NCBI GenBank assembly: GCA_963716525.1
Contig: OY970315.1
Coordinates: 3,534,001-3,598,000 of the forward strand
Length of the DNA: 64,000 nt
Reading direction: 5' to 3'
DNA from: JBBREP01 sp963716525
GTDB taxonomy: Bacteria; Actinomycetota; Acidimicrobiia; IMCC26256; PALSA-610
A program made the position numbers and the translations under genes. This document shows, in pieces, positions 1 through 9,175 of this stretch. Position 1 is the stretch's first letter; each line of letters opens with the position of its first letter. The notes beneath the pieces were generated by a model that did no database searches, was not told the origin of the DNA, and saw nothing but the letters and a program-made list of their open reading frames with translations.

Positions 1-2139
1 TGTCGAGATGCTCGAAGCCGTCGATGCGCTTGTGCCGGCCCGGAACCTCGCGTGACCGGTAGATCTTCTGCATCAAGGCGCGATACAGGATGTCGTTGAC
101 GAGCGTGCTCTTGCCGCTGCCGCTCACACCGGTGACGGTGACGAAGCAGCCGAGCGGCAGTTCGACGTCGATGTCCTTCAAGTTGTGCTCGCGTGCGCGC
201 CGCGCACGCCGATCCACGCGTCGCCCGGCTGGCGGCGGAGCGCGGGCACCTCGATCGAGCGGGTGCCCGCGAGGTACTGGCCGGTGACCGACCGCTTGTT
301 CTTCAGCAGCCCCGCGACGTTGCCCGCGTACACGATCGCACCGCCGTGCTCCCCCGCGCCGGGCCCGATGTCGACGACATGGTCGGCGACGCGGATCGTC
401 TCCTCGTCGTGCTCGACCACGATCACCGTGTTCCCGAGGTCGCGCAGCCGGACCATCGTGTCGACGAGGCGCTGGTTGTCGCGCTGGTGCAGCCCGATCG
501 ACGGTTCGTCGAGCACGTAGAGCACACCCACCAGCCCGCTGCCGATCTGGCTCGCGAGCCGGATGCGCTGGGCCTCGCCGCCGGCAAGTGTGCCCGACGA
601 GCGGTTCAACGACAGGTAGTCGAGCCCCACGTCGAGGAGGAACTGCAGGCGTTCGTTGACCTCTTTCAGCACGCGCTCCGCGATCAGCCGATCGCGCTCG
701 GACAGCTGGAGCTTGCGCAGCGCGTCGGCGGCCTCGCGGATCGACATGTCGCCGATCGCGTGGATGTTGTGGCCGTCGATCGTGACCGCGAGCGAGAGTG
801 GCCGGAGCCGCGCGCCGTCGCACGCGGGGCACGGCACCTCGCGCATGTAGCCCTCGATCTGCTCGCGCGTGCGGTCGGAGTCGGCCTCGGTGTGGCGCCG
901 CTCCAGCCACGGGATCACGCCCTCGTAGCGCGTCTGGTACTGGCGCTGGCGGCCGTAGCGGTTCTTGTAGCGCACCGTGACGTGCTTGCTGCCGGCACCG
1001 TGCAGGATGGTCTTCTTGTGTGCGGCCTTCAGGCGCTTCCACGGTGTGGCGGTGGAGAACCCGGCCTCCTCCCCCACGGCGGTGAGCACGCGACCGAAGA
1101 ACTCACCGCGGTAGCCGGTCCAGGGTGCGATCGCGCCTTCGTCGATCGACAGGTCGTCGTCGGGCACCACGAGCTCCCCGTCCACCTGGAACTTGGTACC
1201 GAGCCCGTCGCACGTGTCGCAGGCGCCGTACGGCGAGTTGAACGAGAAGTTGCGCGGCGCGAGCTCGTCGAAGGAGATCCCGCAGTGCGTGCACGCGAGG
1301 TGCTCGCTGAACGTGAGCACCTCGGCTTCGGTTTCGTCGGCACCCCCGCTCGCGTCGGCTCGCGCCCCGAGGGGCAGTTGGCCGTCGCCGTCGCCGGCAT
1401 TCGTCGCTCCCGCCGGCGGCATGATCTCCACCTCGGCGACGCCCTCGGCGAGGCGCAGCGCCGTCTCCAGCGAGTCGGTGAGCCGCCGCTCGATCCCGGC
1501 CCGCCGCACGAGGCGGTCGACCACCACCTCGATCGTGTGGTTCTCGTAGCGCGCCAGCCGGTTCTTGATCGCGTCGGCGAGCTCCACCGTCTCGCCGTCG
1601 ATACGGGCCCGCTGGTAGCCTTGCGTGGCGAGCTCCTTGAGCATCGCCTCGTACTCGCCCTTGCGCCCGCGCACCACGGGCGCGAGCACCTGGAAGCGGG
1701 TTCCGGGCTCGAGCTGCAACACGCGGTCGACGATCTGCTGCGGCGTCTGGCGGGTGATCCGGCGCCCGCAGTTCGGGCAGTGCGGCTTGCCGATCCGCGC
1801 GTACAGCAGCCGCAGGTAGTCGTAGACCTCGGTGATCGTGCCGACGGTGGACCGCGGGTTGCGCGAGGCCGACTTCTGGTCGATCGAGATCGCCGGCGAC
1901 AAGCCCTCGATGAAATCGACGTCGGGCTTGTCCATCTGGCCGAGGAACTGGCGGGCGTACGACGACAGCGACTCCACGTAGCGGCGCTGGCCCTCGGCGT
2001 AGATCGTGTCGAAGGCGAGCGACGACTTGCCCGAGCCCGACAGGCCGGTGAACACGATCAACCGGTCGCGCGGGAGGGTGAGATCGACGTCGCGGAGGTT
2101 GTGCTCCCGCGCGCCGCGAATGACGATCTCGTCGCTCAT
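1..2139 (-). CDS. uvrA: Excinuclease ABC subunit A, 5' part, with an apparent frameshift; runs off left edge
   Basis: UvrA is the ATP-driven damage-recognition subunit of nucleotide excision repair. From the ATG at 2139 the frame gives the first Walker A (GLSGSGKSS, about residue 32), a zinc-finger CPNC, a second cysteine pair near CTHC and CDTC, the ABC signature LAGGEAQRIRLA and Walker B YVLDEPSIGLHQ. The frame stops at 178, after about 653 residues, just where the second half begins (WIGVRGA). The expected continuation, EHNLKDIDV and a second Walker A (GVSGSGKST), is present in another frame from about 193 down to base 1. An indel near 185-205 therefore breaks the gene. UvrA is usually about 950 residues, so the rest lies beyond the left edge. 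The upstream in-frame extension to 2451 lacks UvrA homology and was rejected. Identity is certain; whether the break is real or a sequencing error is not known. Confidence 0.95.
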
Positions 2140-2173
2140 CTCGGGCCAGGATACAGGACCGAACGAGTGTTCG

Positions 2174-3649
2174 CTAGTGTATCCAGACGCGTGCGCGAAT
2201 GTGCCGGTTGCGGCCACGGGCGGTGCGTACGAGCGCGTACAGCGCGAGCGCGACCGAGGCCGCCCACAGCCACGCGCCCTGCTGCCCGACTTCGAGCGAC
2301 CAGACGGTGGGCAGGAAGCGGTGGTGCTCGACGCGGTCGACGTACGCGCGCAGCGGCGTGTCGCTCCGCACCACGAGGATCGACGTGACCGCGGCCGCGA
2401 GCATGAGGAGACCGCCCCACACCGCCGCGATCGTCGCGAGCACGCGCACACGCGGCCAGGCGCATGCGAGCGGTACCGCGAGGAACGGGATCGCCGCGAT
2501 GAGGTAGCGCGGCCCGGGGTCTTCGAGCAGCGGCGTGCCCGACCAGCCCGCCACGAGCGCGAGATAGAGCGCGAAGACCACGAGCGCCACGAGTGCCTCG
2601 GACCGGGCCGCCGGCCGCCCGAACGCGACGAGCAGGGCGGCGAGCACCGCGACCAGCACGATCGGGCTCGTCACGAGCAACCCGCGATCCGACAGCGTGG
2701 CATCGAAGAGCCATGCCGCGCGCGGCCAGGTGTAACCGCCGTGCGTGGTGCCGCCGAGCACGCCCGCGTAGTAGGCGAACGGCATGCGCGCCGGTGACCC
2801 GAACGCCCGCCACTGGTAGATCGCGAGCCCGGCGAGGGGTGGCAGCGCGCCCAGCGCGTACAGCGGGAATCGCTTCGGCGCGCGTGCCAGCGCGAGCACC
2901 GCGACGACGGCCGCGACGATCACGAGCTGGTACTCGGTGGCCACCGCCGCGGCGGCGAGGAACCCACCGGCCAGCATCCGCGACCGGGTGCACGGGCGGT
3001 CGACGATCACTGCGTAGGCCGCGTAGCCGAGCAGCGCCGACAGCGCGTGCGCGAACAGGTTGACCGACGGGGGCAGGACGATCGAGCCGAGCAACAGCGC
3101 CGCGGTCACCGCGAGCGCCCGTCGCGGCGCCAGCCGGGCGCAGCGCCGGTAGACGAGCGCGCCCAGCAGGGCGAACGGGACCACCGACGTGGTCAGCGTC
3201 AACCACCAGAGCATGAGGTCGCCGTTGACCGGCGGGTGGGCCGGGATCGCGGGCGCGCCGACGATCCGCGCGGCCAGGTAGAACGGCACGGCCAGCGCCG
3301 GCTGCCCCGGCCCCTTGTCCGACCGCACGCGCCCGTCGTACACGGCCCGGTCGACGCCCAGCATGGGACCGTAGTGGCCGATGTCGACCGTGTGGCGGTC
3401 GGCGAACGCCGCGGTGAGCGCATAGCGCGAAGCGGGTTGCGCGCTGCGGGGCGCCACGAAGGCGCCGAACACCACAACGGCGGCGACGCACAAGGCCCGC
3501 CCCACCCGCCGCTGGTGCTCGACCGCGGCCCGGCTGCCGGCCGCTTCGGCGCCCGCGACGGCTCGCCGCGGGCGCAGGCCCGCGTGCCGGTGCCGGTGCC
3601 CGTGTCCTTGCGACTCGTCGTCGAACAGGGGCGAGCGCAGGGCGACCAC
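2174..3649 (-). CDS. Polytopic membrane protein, possible GT-C type glycosyltransferase
   Basis: The product is about 491 residues with at least ten hydrophobic helices spread evenly along its length. A first periplasmic-type loop carries acidic residues followed by DKGPGQPALAVPFYLAAR. This layout resembles GT-C/PMT-like glycosyltransferases that use polyprenyl-phosphate sugars, but I see no diagnostic motif, so the function is an inference. The open frame extends to 3799, but that would cross the tetR promoter. The GTG at 3649, directly behind AAGAGGG, is a more credible start, though the spacing is very short. It is transcribed away from tetR and towards uvrA, with 34 bases between its stop and the uvrA start. 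Confidence 0.6.
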   Translation of the reverse strand: MVALRSPLFDDESQGHGHRHRHAGLRPRRAVAGAEAAGSRAAVEHQRRVGRALCVAAVVVFGAFVAPRSAQPASRYALTAAFADRHTVDIGHYGPMLGVDRAVYDGRVRSDKGPGQPALAVPFYLAARIVGAPAIPAHPPVNGDLMLWWLTLTTSVVPFALLGALVYRRCARLAPRRALAVTAALLLGSIVLPPSVNLFAHALSALLGYAAYAVIVDRPCTRSRMLAGGFLAAAAVATEYQLVIVAAVVAVLALARAPKRFPLYALGALPPLAGLAIYQWRAFGSPARMPFAYYAGVLGGTTHGGYTWPRAAWLFDATLSDRGLLVTSPIVLVAVLAALLVAFGRPAARSEALVALVVFALYLALVAGWSGTPLLEDPGPRYLIAAIPFLAVPLACAWPRVRVLATIAAVWGGLLMLAAAVTSILVVRSDTPLRAYVDRVEHHRFLPTVWSLEVGQQGAWLWAASVALALYALVRTARGRNRHIRARVWIH

Positions 3650-3707
3650 CCCTCTTGATCGGCACGCCGGGCCCGCCCTGTGAGCCGGACCCGTGACCGA
3701 CGTCACG

Positions 3708-3736
3708 TTGACACATGATGAGCATTCGCTCATATT
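3708..3736 (+). promoter_or_regulatory. Sigma-70-like promoter of the tetR-ABC operon
   Basis: A perfect TTGACA (-35) at 3708-3713 is followed after 17 bases by CATATT (-10 like) at 3731-3736. The predicted start of transcription, near 3743, lies about 34 bases before the tetR ATG. The -10 element lies within or next to two inverted repeats, as expected for an autorepressed tetR gene. Confidence 0.6.
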
Positions 3737-3753
3737 GAGTGGGTACTCACTCA
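3718..3753. promoter_or_regulatory. Two adjacent inverted repeats, candidate TetR operators
   Basis: The first repeat is ATGAGC-ATTC-GCTCAT (3718-3733), a perfect 6-bp inverted repeat inside the promoter spacer. The second is TGAGTGGGTACTCACTCA (3736-3753), an 18-bp near-palindrome with one mismatched symmetric pair, lying over the start of transcription. Both contain the TGAG/CTCA half-site typical of TetR-family operators. Binding would block RNA polymerase, so the regulator at 3777 is probably autoregulated together with the exporter behind it. Confidence 0.55.
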
Positions 3754-3776
3754 GTCTGCTGAACGGATCCTGTCCG

Positions 3777-4508
3777 ATGGTCCCGCCCCGCACCGTCAAC
3801 CGAGCGCAGATTCTCGCCGCGGCCGAGCGAGTGATCGCCGAGCGCGGCTACGCCGGAGCCACCACCAAGGCGATCGCCCGGGCCGCCCACTGCTCGGAGG
3901 GCTCGCTCTACAACCACTTCCCCGACAAGCGGGCACTGTTCGTGGAGTGCGCGTTCGCCGGCAACGCCGGCTTCGTCGAGGTGTTCGCCGCACTCTCGCA
4001 GCGCGTCGGCGAGGCGACGGTGGCCCGGAACCTCACCGAGGTGCTCGAGGCGATGCTCGAGCTCCAGCGCCGCCTCGTCCCGGTGCTCCTCACCACGTGG
4101 GCGAGCGCCGACCACGTGGCCGCGGCGCGCGAGCACGCCGAGGCGGCCCGCGCCCACGCGCAGGCCGCGCGCGAGCACGCCCGTGCGGCGCGCGCCCACG
4201 AGCCTCCCGGAGCCGTCGCGCACGAGGCGCTGCGCGCGGCAATGCCGGAGGAGCTTCGCGGCGGGCCGCACAATCTCATCGCCGGTTACCTCGAGGGCGA
4301 GCGCGCGATCGGCCGGGTGCGAGCCGACGTCGACACCGACGCCGCGGCGTGGGTCTTGATGGGGATCCCGTTCAACGCCGCGTTCCTCGACACCGTGAAA
4401 CCCGGCATTGACATGCCACTCCCGCCGAACGAGCGCGTCGGGCGCGCCGTCGCGGTGGTCGTGGAAGGCATCCGTCCGCAATCCGACCCGGAAGAGAGCA
4501 CGCCATGA
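3777..4508 (+). CDS. TetR-family transcriptional regulator
   Basis: The N-terminus has the TetR helix-turn-helix (from QILAAAERVIAERGYAGATT to SEGSLYNHFPDKRALF, about residues 10-55), followed by a ligand-binding domain. The ATG at 3777 was chosen because the longer frame (from 3693) would read through the promoter and operators. Residues near 115-145 form four Ala/His-rich heptads (AAREHAE, AARAHAQ, AAREHAR, AARAHEP), unusual for the family; the DNA there is a degenerate 21-bp repeat. The stop overlaps the start of the ABC ATPase gene (ATGA), so the two are translationally coupled. It probably represses the exporter operon in response to an unknown ligand. Confidence 0.85.
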   Translation: MVPPRTVNRAQILAAAERVIAERGYAGATTKAIARAAHCSEGSLYNHFPDKRALFVECAFAGNAGFVEVFAALSQRVGEATVARNLTEVLEAMLELQRRLVPVLLTTWASADHVAAAREHAEAARAHAQAAREHARAARAHEPPGAVAHEALRAAMPEELRGGPHNLIAGYLEGERAIGRVRADVDTDAAAWVLMGIPFNAAFLDTVKPGIDMPLPPNERVGRAVAVVVEGIRPQSDPEESTP

Positions 4509-5479
4509 ACGGCTCCGACAGCTACGCGGTCGACGCCTCTGCCGTCGAGCAGCGTTTCGGCCGTGGCGAGAAGAGCGTCCACGCGTTGCGCGGCGTCGAC
4601 CTCGCGATCGAGTCCGGCACGGTCTACGGGCTGCTCGGCCACAACGGCGCGGGCAAGACGACGCTCGTGAACATCCTCACCACCCTCGTGCCGCCCGCGG
4701 CCGGGCGCGCGACGGTGGCCGGCTACGACGTCGAGCGCGACGCCAAGGCGGTGCGCGCCCGCATCGGGCTCACCGGGCAGTTCGCGGCCATCGACGAGGA
4801 CCTCACCGGGCGCGAGAACCTGCGCATGATCGGGCGGCTGCTCGGACTCTCGAAGGCGGTCGCCGACGCCCGAGCCCGCGAGCTGCTCGAGCGCTTCGCC
4901 CTCGACGACGCGTCCGAGCGGCGCGCCTCCACCTACAGCGGGGGCATGCGCCGGCGCCTCGACCTCGGCGCGTCGCTGGTGGGCCAGCCCGAGGTGTTGT
5001 TCCTCGACGAGCCCACCACCGGCCTCGATCCGTCGAGCCGCGTCGAGCTGTGGGAGGTGATCGCGCAGCTCGTGGACCTCGGCACGACCGTGCTGCTCAC
5101 CACGCAGTACCTCGAGGAGGCCGACCGGCTCGCCGACCGCATCGGCGTGCTCGACGCCGGGCTCATGATCGCGGAGGGCACCGCGGCCGAGCTGAAGTCG
5201 AAGGTGGGCGGGCACGTCGTCGAGGTCAGCGTGGGCGACGGTGATGCGCTGCGCGCCGCGGTCCAGGCGCTGGGCAGCCGCCCCACCTCCGTCGACGATG
5301 CCGCGCACACGGTGACCGTGCCGGTGATCGGCGCCGGCGACGTCGCACCCATCGTCCGCACGCTCGACGACCACGGTGTCGCGCTCACCGGATTGCAGCT
5401 CCACGAACCGACGCTCGACGACGTGTTCTTCGCCCTCACCGGCGCCCGTCACGTCGACGACGCCGACGCCGCCGCCTGA
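4505..5479 (+). CDS. ABC exporter ATP-binding protein, DrrA-like
   Basis: This is the nucleotide-binding subunit of an ABC-2 type exporter, about 324 residues. It has Walker A GHNGAGKTT (about residue 42), a Q-loop near GLTGQFAAIDEDLTG, the signature YSGGMRRRLDLGASL, Walker B VLFLDEPTTGLDP and an H-loop replaced by Gln (LTTQYLEEADRLAD), as in DrrA-type drug resistance ATPases. The C-terminal region of about 80 residues matches the DrrA-like extension. It sits between the tetR regulator and the permease, which suggests efflux of a hydrophobic drug or lipid; the substrate cannot be read from sequence. Confidence 0.9.
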   Translation: MNGSDSYAVDASAVEQRFGRGEKSVHALRGVDLAIESGTVYGLLGHNGAGKTTLVNILTTLVPPAAGRATVAGYDVERDAKAVRARIGLTGQFAAIDEDLTGRENLRMIGRLLGLSKAVADARARELLERFALDDASERRASTYSGGMRRRLDLGASLVGQPEVLFLDEPTTGLDPSSRVELWEVIAQLVDLGTTVLLTTQYLEEADRLADRIGVLDAGLMIAEGTAAELKSKVGGHVVEVSVGDGDALRAAVQALGSRPTSVDDAAHTVTVPVIGAGDVAPIVRTLDDHGVALTGLQLHEPTLDDVFFALTGARHVDDADAAA

Positions 5480-5610
5480 CGATCCTGACGATCCTGACGA
5501 CCTGAGGACCCTGGGAACTACGAGATGACGACCATCACCGCCACCGCCGACACGCCGCGCGCCGCGATGCTCGCCGGGCGCGCGACGAGCACGCCAGCCG
5601 CCTCACCGAG

Positions 5611-6372
5611 GTGGTCGTGCTGACGCAACGCAACCTGCTGAAGCTCATCCGCGTGCCGCAGCTCGCGTTCTTCTCGCTCGTGCAGCCGATCCTGTTCCTT
5701 ACGCTGTTCAGCCAGGTGTTCCAGGGCCTCGCCAAGACGCCCGAGCTGGCGCGCCTGCACGTGAAGTACATCGACTACCTGCTGCCCGCGATCCTCATCG
5801 TGACCGTGGCTCAGAACGCGGTGCAGTCGGCGGTGGGCATCGCGACGGACCTCAACACCGGGGTGATCGACCGCTTCCGCTCCCTGCCCATCAGCCGCGG
5901 CGCGGTGCTCGTGGCCCGCTCGATCTCCGACGTGCTGCGCTCCACCGTGCAGGCGCTGATCATGGTGGGTCTCGGCGTGTCGGTGTTCGGGTTCCGCTTC
6001 CACGGGTCGTTCCTCGGGGCGGTGGGGATGATCGTGCTCGCCGGGATGTTCGCCTGGTCGCTCACCTGGATCTTCCTCGCCCTCGGTGTCGCCACCAAGA
6101 ACGCCGAGACCGCGCAGGTGGCCGGGTTCATGTTCCTGTTCCCGCTCATGTTCGCGGCGAGCGCCTTCGTGCCCGTCAAGTCGCTGCCCGGGTGGATGCA
6201 GGCCGTCGCGAAGGTGAACCCGCTCTCGTATCTCACCGACGCGAGCCGTGCGCTCGCGCTCGGTTGGCCGTCGGGCACGCCCGTAGCCAAGGCGCTGCTC
6301 TCGATCGCGATCGTGACCACGATCGGTGTCGGCCTTACGTCGCTCGCGTGGCGGCGCCTCTCGAAGGCCTAG
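5611..6372 (+). CDS. ABC-2 type permease of the exporter, 5' end probably frameshifted
   Basis: The product has six hydrophobic segments typical of DrrB/ABC-2 permeases and partners the ATPase just upstream. The in-frame GTG at 5611 gives 253 residues. However, an ATG at 5525 with a good position behind the ATPase opens MTTITATADTPRAAMLAGR and then stops in the wrong frame at 5621-5623. The residues encoded just upstream of 5611 in the permease frame (DEHASRLTE) look like genuine permease N-terminus. A one-base indel near 5570-5590 would join the two into a protein of about 280 residues. The true start is therefore probably 5525. Confidence 0.85.
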   Translation: MVVLTQRNLLKLIRVPQLAFFSLVQPILFLTLFSQVFQGLAKTPELARLHVKYIDYLLPAILIVTVAQNAVQSAVGIATDLNTGVIDRFRSLPISRGAVLVARSISDVLRSTVQALIMVGLGVSVFGFRFHGSFLGAVGMIVLAGMFAWSLTWIFLALGVATKNAETAQVAGFMFLFPLMFAASAFVPVKSLPGWMQAVAKVNPLSYLTDASRALALGWPSGTPVAKALLSIAIVTTIGVGLTSLAWRRLSKA

Positions 6373-6409
6373 CGCGGCGCCGTCGGGCCCGGGTGGGCCG
6401 CGGCGCGGG

Positions 6410-8469
6410 TCAGCCCACGTCGCGCAGCTCACGCTTGAGGTCGTTGATCTCGTCGCGCAGGCGGGCGGCCTCCTCGAATCGCAGGTCACGCGACGCGTCG
6501 TGCATCTCGTCGGTGAGGCTGAGGATCAGGCGGCCCAGCTCGTCGCGCGGCAGGTCGAGCGTGCTGGTGGCGACCCTCCGGCTCCCGCCGCCCCGGCCGC
6601 GCCCACCGCGGCCGCCCGCCGGCCGCGCCTCGTCGCCGTCGCGCCCCCGCAGCATCTCGAGGATGTCGCTGATGCGCTTACGCACCGTCTGCGGGTCGAT
6701 GCCGTTCGCCTGGTTGTACTCCATCTGCTTCTTGCGCCGGCGCGTCGTCTCGCCGATCGCCTTGCGCATCGAGTCGGTGTAGTTGTCGGCGTACATGATC
6801 ACCTGGCCGTCGACGTTGCCGCGGCACGGCCGGTGGTCTGGATGAGCGACGTGGCCGAGCGCAGGAAGCCCTCCTTGTCGGCGTCGAGGATGGCGACGAG
6901 CGACACCTCGGGCAGGTCGAGACCCTCACGCAGCAGGTTGATTCCCACGAGCACGTCGAACTCGCCGAGCCGCAGCGAGCGCAGGATCTCGATGCGCTCG
7001 AGCGTGTCGATCTCGCTGTGCAGGTAGCGGACGCGGATGCCGAGCTCGAGCAGGTAGTCGGTGAGGTCCTCCGACATCTTCTTCGTGAGCGTGGTGACGA
7101 GTACGCGCTGATCCGCGTCGGCGCGTTTGCGGATCTCGGCCACGAGATCGTCGATCTGGCCCTTCGTGGGGCGCACGATCACCTCGGGATCGAGCAGCCC
7201 GGTGGGCCGCACGATCTGCTCCACCACGCGTGACGACACCTCCAGCTCGTAGTTGCCGGGCGTGGCCGACATGAAGATCACCTGGCCGACCTTCTCGCTG
7301 AACTCCTCGAACCGCAACGGCCGGTTGTCGAGCGCGCTCGGCAACCGGAAGCCGTGCTCGACGAGCGTGTCCTTGCGGCTGCGGTCGCCCTCGTACTGGC
7401 CGTGCAGCTGCGGCACGGCCACGTGCGACTCGTCGAGCACCATCACGAAGTCGTCCGGGAAGTAGTCGAGCAGCGTGTAGGGCGGCTGGCCCGCCGTGCG
7501 GCCGTCGAGATGCCGCGAGTAGTTCTCGATGCCGCTACACGACCCGACCTCGCGCATCATCTCGAGGTCGTACGAGGTGCGCATACGTAGCCGCTGCGCC
7601 TCGAGCAGCTTGTTGTTCGCCTCCAGCTCGGCGAGCCGCTCCTGCAGCTCCGTCTCGATGCCCGCGATCGCCTTCTGCATGCGCTCGACGTTCGTGACGT
7701 AGTGCGACGCGGGGAACAGGGCGAGCGCGGGCACGTCCTGGACCAGCTCGCCGGTGAGCGGGTCGACCACGCAGATGCGCTCGACCTCGTCGCCGAACAT
7801 GGAGATGCGAATCGCGCGCTCCTCGTAGGCCGGGAAGACCTCGATGGTGTCGCCGCGCACCCGGAACTTGTTGCGCTGGAACGTGAAGTCGTTGCGCTCG
7901 TAGTGGAGGTCGACGAGCCGGGCGAGAATGTCGCGCTGGTCGATCGAGTCGCCGACGTTGAGGAACAGCAGGTTCTCGCCGTACTGCTCGGGCGAACCGA
8001 GGCCGTAGATCGCCGACACCGACGCGACGATGATCACGTCACGCCGGGTGAGCAGCGCGCTCGTGGCCGAGTGGCGCAGCCGGTCGATCTCGTCGTTGAT
8101 CGAGCTGTCCTTTTCGATGTAGGTGTCGCTCGACGGGAGGTACGCCTCGGGCTGGTAGTAGTCGTAGTAGCTGACGAAGTACTCGACCCGGTTCTGCGGG
8201 AAGAACTCCCGGAACTCGGCGGCGAGCTGCGCGGCGAGGCTCTTGTTGGGCGCCAGCACGATGGTGGGCCGCTGGGCCTTGGCGATCACGTTGGCGAGCG
8301 TGAAGCTCTTGCCCGAGCCGGTGATGCCGAGCAGCGTCTGGTAGCGCTCCCCCGCGCTCAGGCCGTCGACGAGCGACACGATCGCCTCGGGCTGGTCGCC
8401 CGACGGCGTCATTTCGGTGACGAGCTGGAACTCGGGCACGGAATCCAGGATAGAGAGGGGCTGCGACAC
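6410..8469 (-). CDS. uvrB: Excinuclease ABC subunit B, with one apparent frameshift
   Basis: UvrB is the damage-verifying helicase-like subunit of nucleotide excision repair. The first frame (8469 down to 6799) has the N-terminal SGDQPEAI motif, Walker A LLGITGSGKS, the beta-hairpin region YYDYYQPEAYLPSSDTYIEK, DESHVAVPQ, and motifs V and VI up to QTTGRAA. It then shifts. The remainder (IMYADNYTDSMRKAI and the C-terminal UVR domain, DLRFEEAARLRDEINDLKREL) lies in another frame from about 6820 to 6410. One missing base in the GC run near 6819-6823 explains it (expected AARNVDGQ). The joined length is about 686 residues, normal for UvrB. The start is a GTG at 8469, 14 bases after the coaE stop. 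Confidence 0.95.
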
Positions 8470-8483
8470 GCCCCCGGTTGGAC

Positions 8484-9083
8484 CTATGCCTTCGCGAGCT
8501 TCTCCAGCTCCGGCCAGATGGCGTCCACCTGGCGCTCGAGGTCGGCCACGTCGCCGCGGTTGTCGAGCACGTAGGTGGCGACGGCCCGGCGCTCCTCATC
8601 GCTCGCCTGCTGGGCGACGCAGCGCGCAGCGCGTCGGCACGCGGCACGCCGCCGCGCTTCGAGCCGCTCGAGCCGTACCTCGAGCGGCGCCTCGACCACG
8701 ATCACCGCGGCGTAGTCGTAGCCCTTCGTGCTCTCCACGAGGAGCGGCACGTCGTGCACCACCACCGCCCCCTCGGGCGCCTCGGCCACGAGCCGCAGGA
8801 ACTCGGCGCCGATCACCGGGTGCGTGATCGCCTCGAGGTCCTTGCGGTCCTCGGGAGTGGCAAAGGCCCGCTCGGCGAGCTTCGCCCGCTCGAGGCGGCC
8901 ATCGGGGCCGACGACGTCGGCACCGAAGCGTTCCGCGAGCGCCGCGAGGGCCGGCATCCCCGGCTCGACCACGTACCGCGCGATCCGGTCGGCGTCGACC
9001 ACGACCGCGCCGCGCGCCGCGAGCATGGCGGCCACCGTCGACTTTCCCGACCCGATGCCGCCCGTGAGCCCGACCATCACCAC
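8484..9083 (-). CDS. coaE: Dephospho-CoA kinase
   Basis: CoaE phosphorylates dephospho-CoA in the last step of coenzyme A synthesis. The N-terminal P-loop GLTGGIGSGKST (residues 5-16), the DADRI motif and the C-terminal QASDEERRAVATYVLDN are all present. The length of 199 residues is normal. The lid segment between EAR and VAQQ reads as Arg/Ala-rich nonsense (RRRAACRRAARC). The next frame there reads GVPRADALR, the sequence expected in this position, so two compensating indels are likely. The gene lies upstream of uvrB on the same strand. An alternative ATG two codons in is possible. Confidence 0.93.
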   Translation of the reverse strand: MVMVGLTGGIGSGKSTVAAMLAARGAVVVDADRIARYVVEPGMPALAALAERFGADVVGPDGRLERAKLAERAFATPEDRKDLEAITHPVIGAEFLRLVAEAPEGAVVVHDVPLLVESTKGYDYAAVIVVEAPLEVRLERLEARRRAACRRAARCVAQQASDEERRAVATYVLDNRGDVADLERQVDAIWPELEKLAKA

Positions 9084-9175
9084 GGCGGTCGACGCTAGGT
9101 GAGCGCGCCGGCCTTTCTCTTCATTCGGGCCGGTGGGGGCCGATCGGGACTTGGGCCGGACGGCCCATCACCGAC

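Noticed and set aside
193..2388. Long plus-strand open frame opposite uvrA
   Set aside because: It is the antisense shadow of uvrA, a common effect of high GC content; the protein is Arg/Val/Asp-rich without family features.
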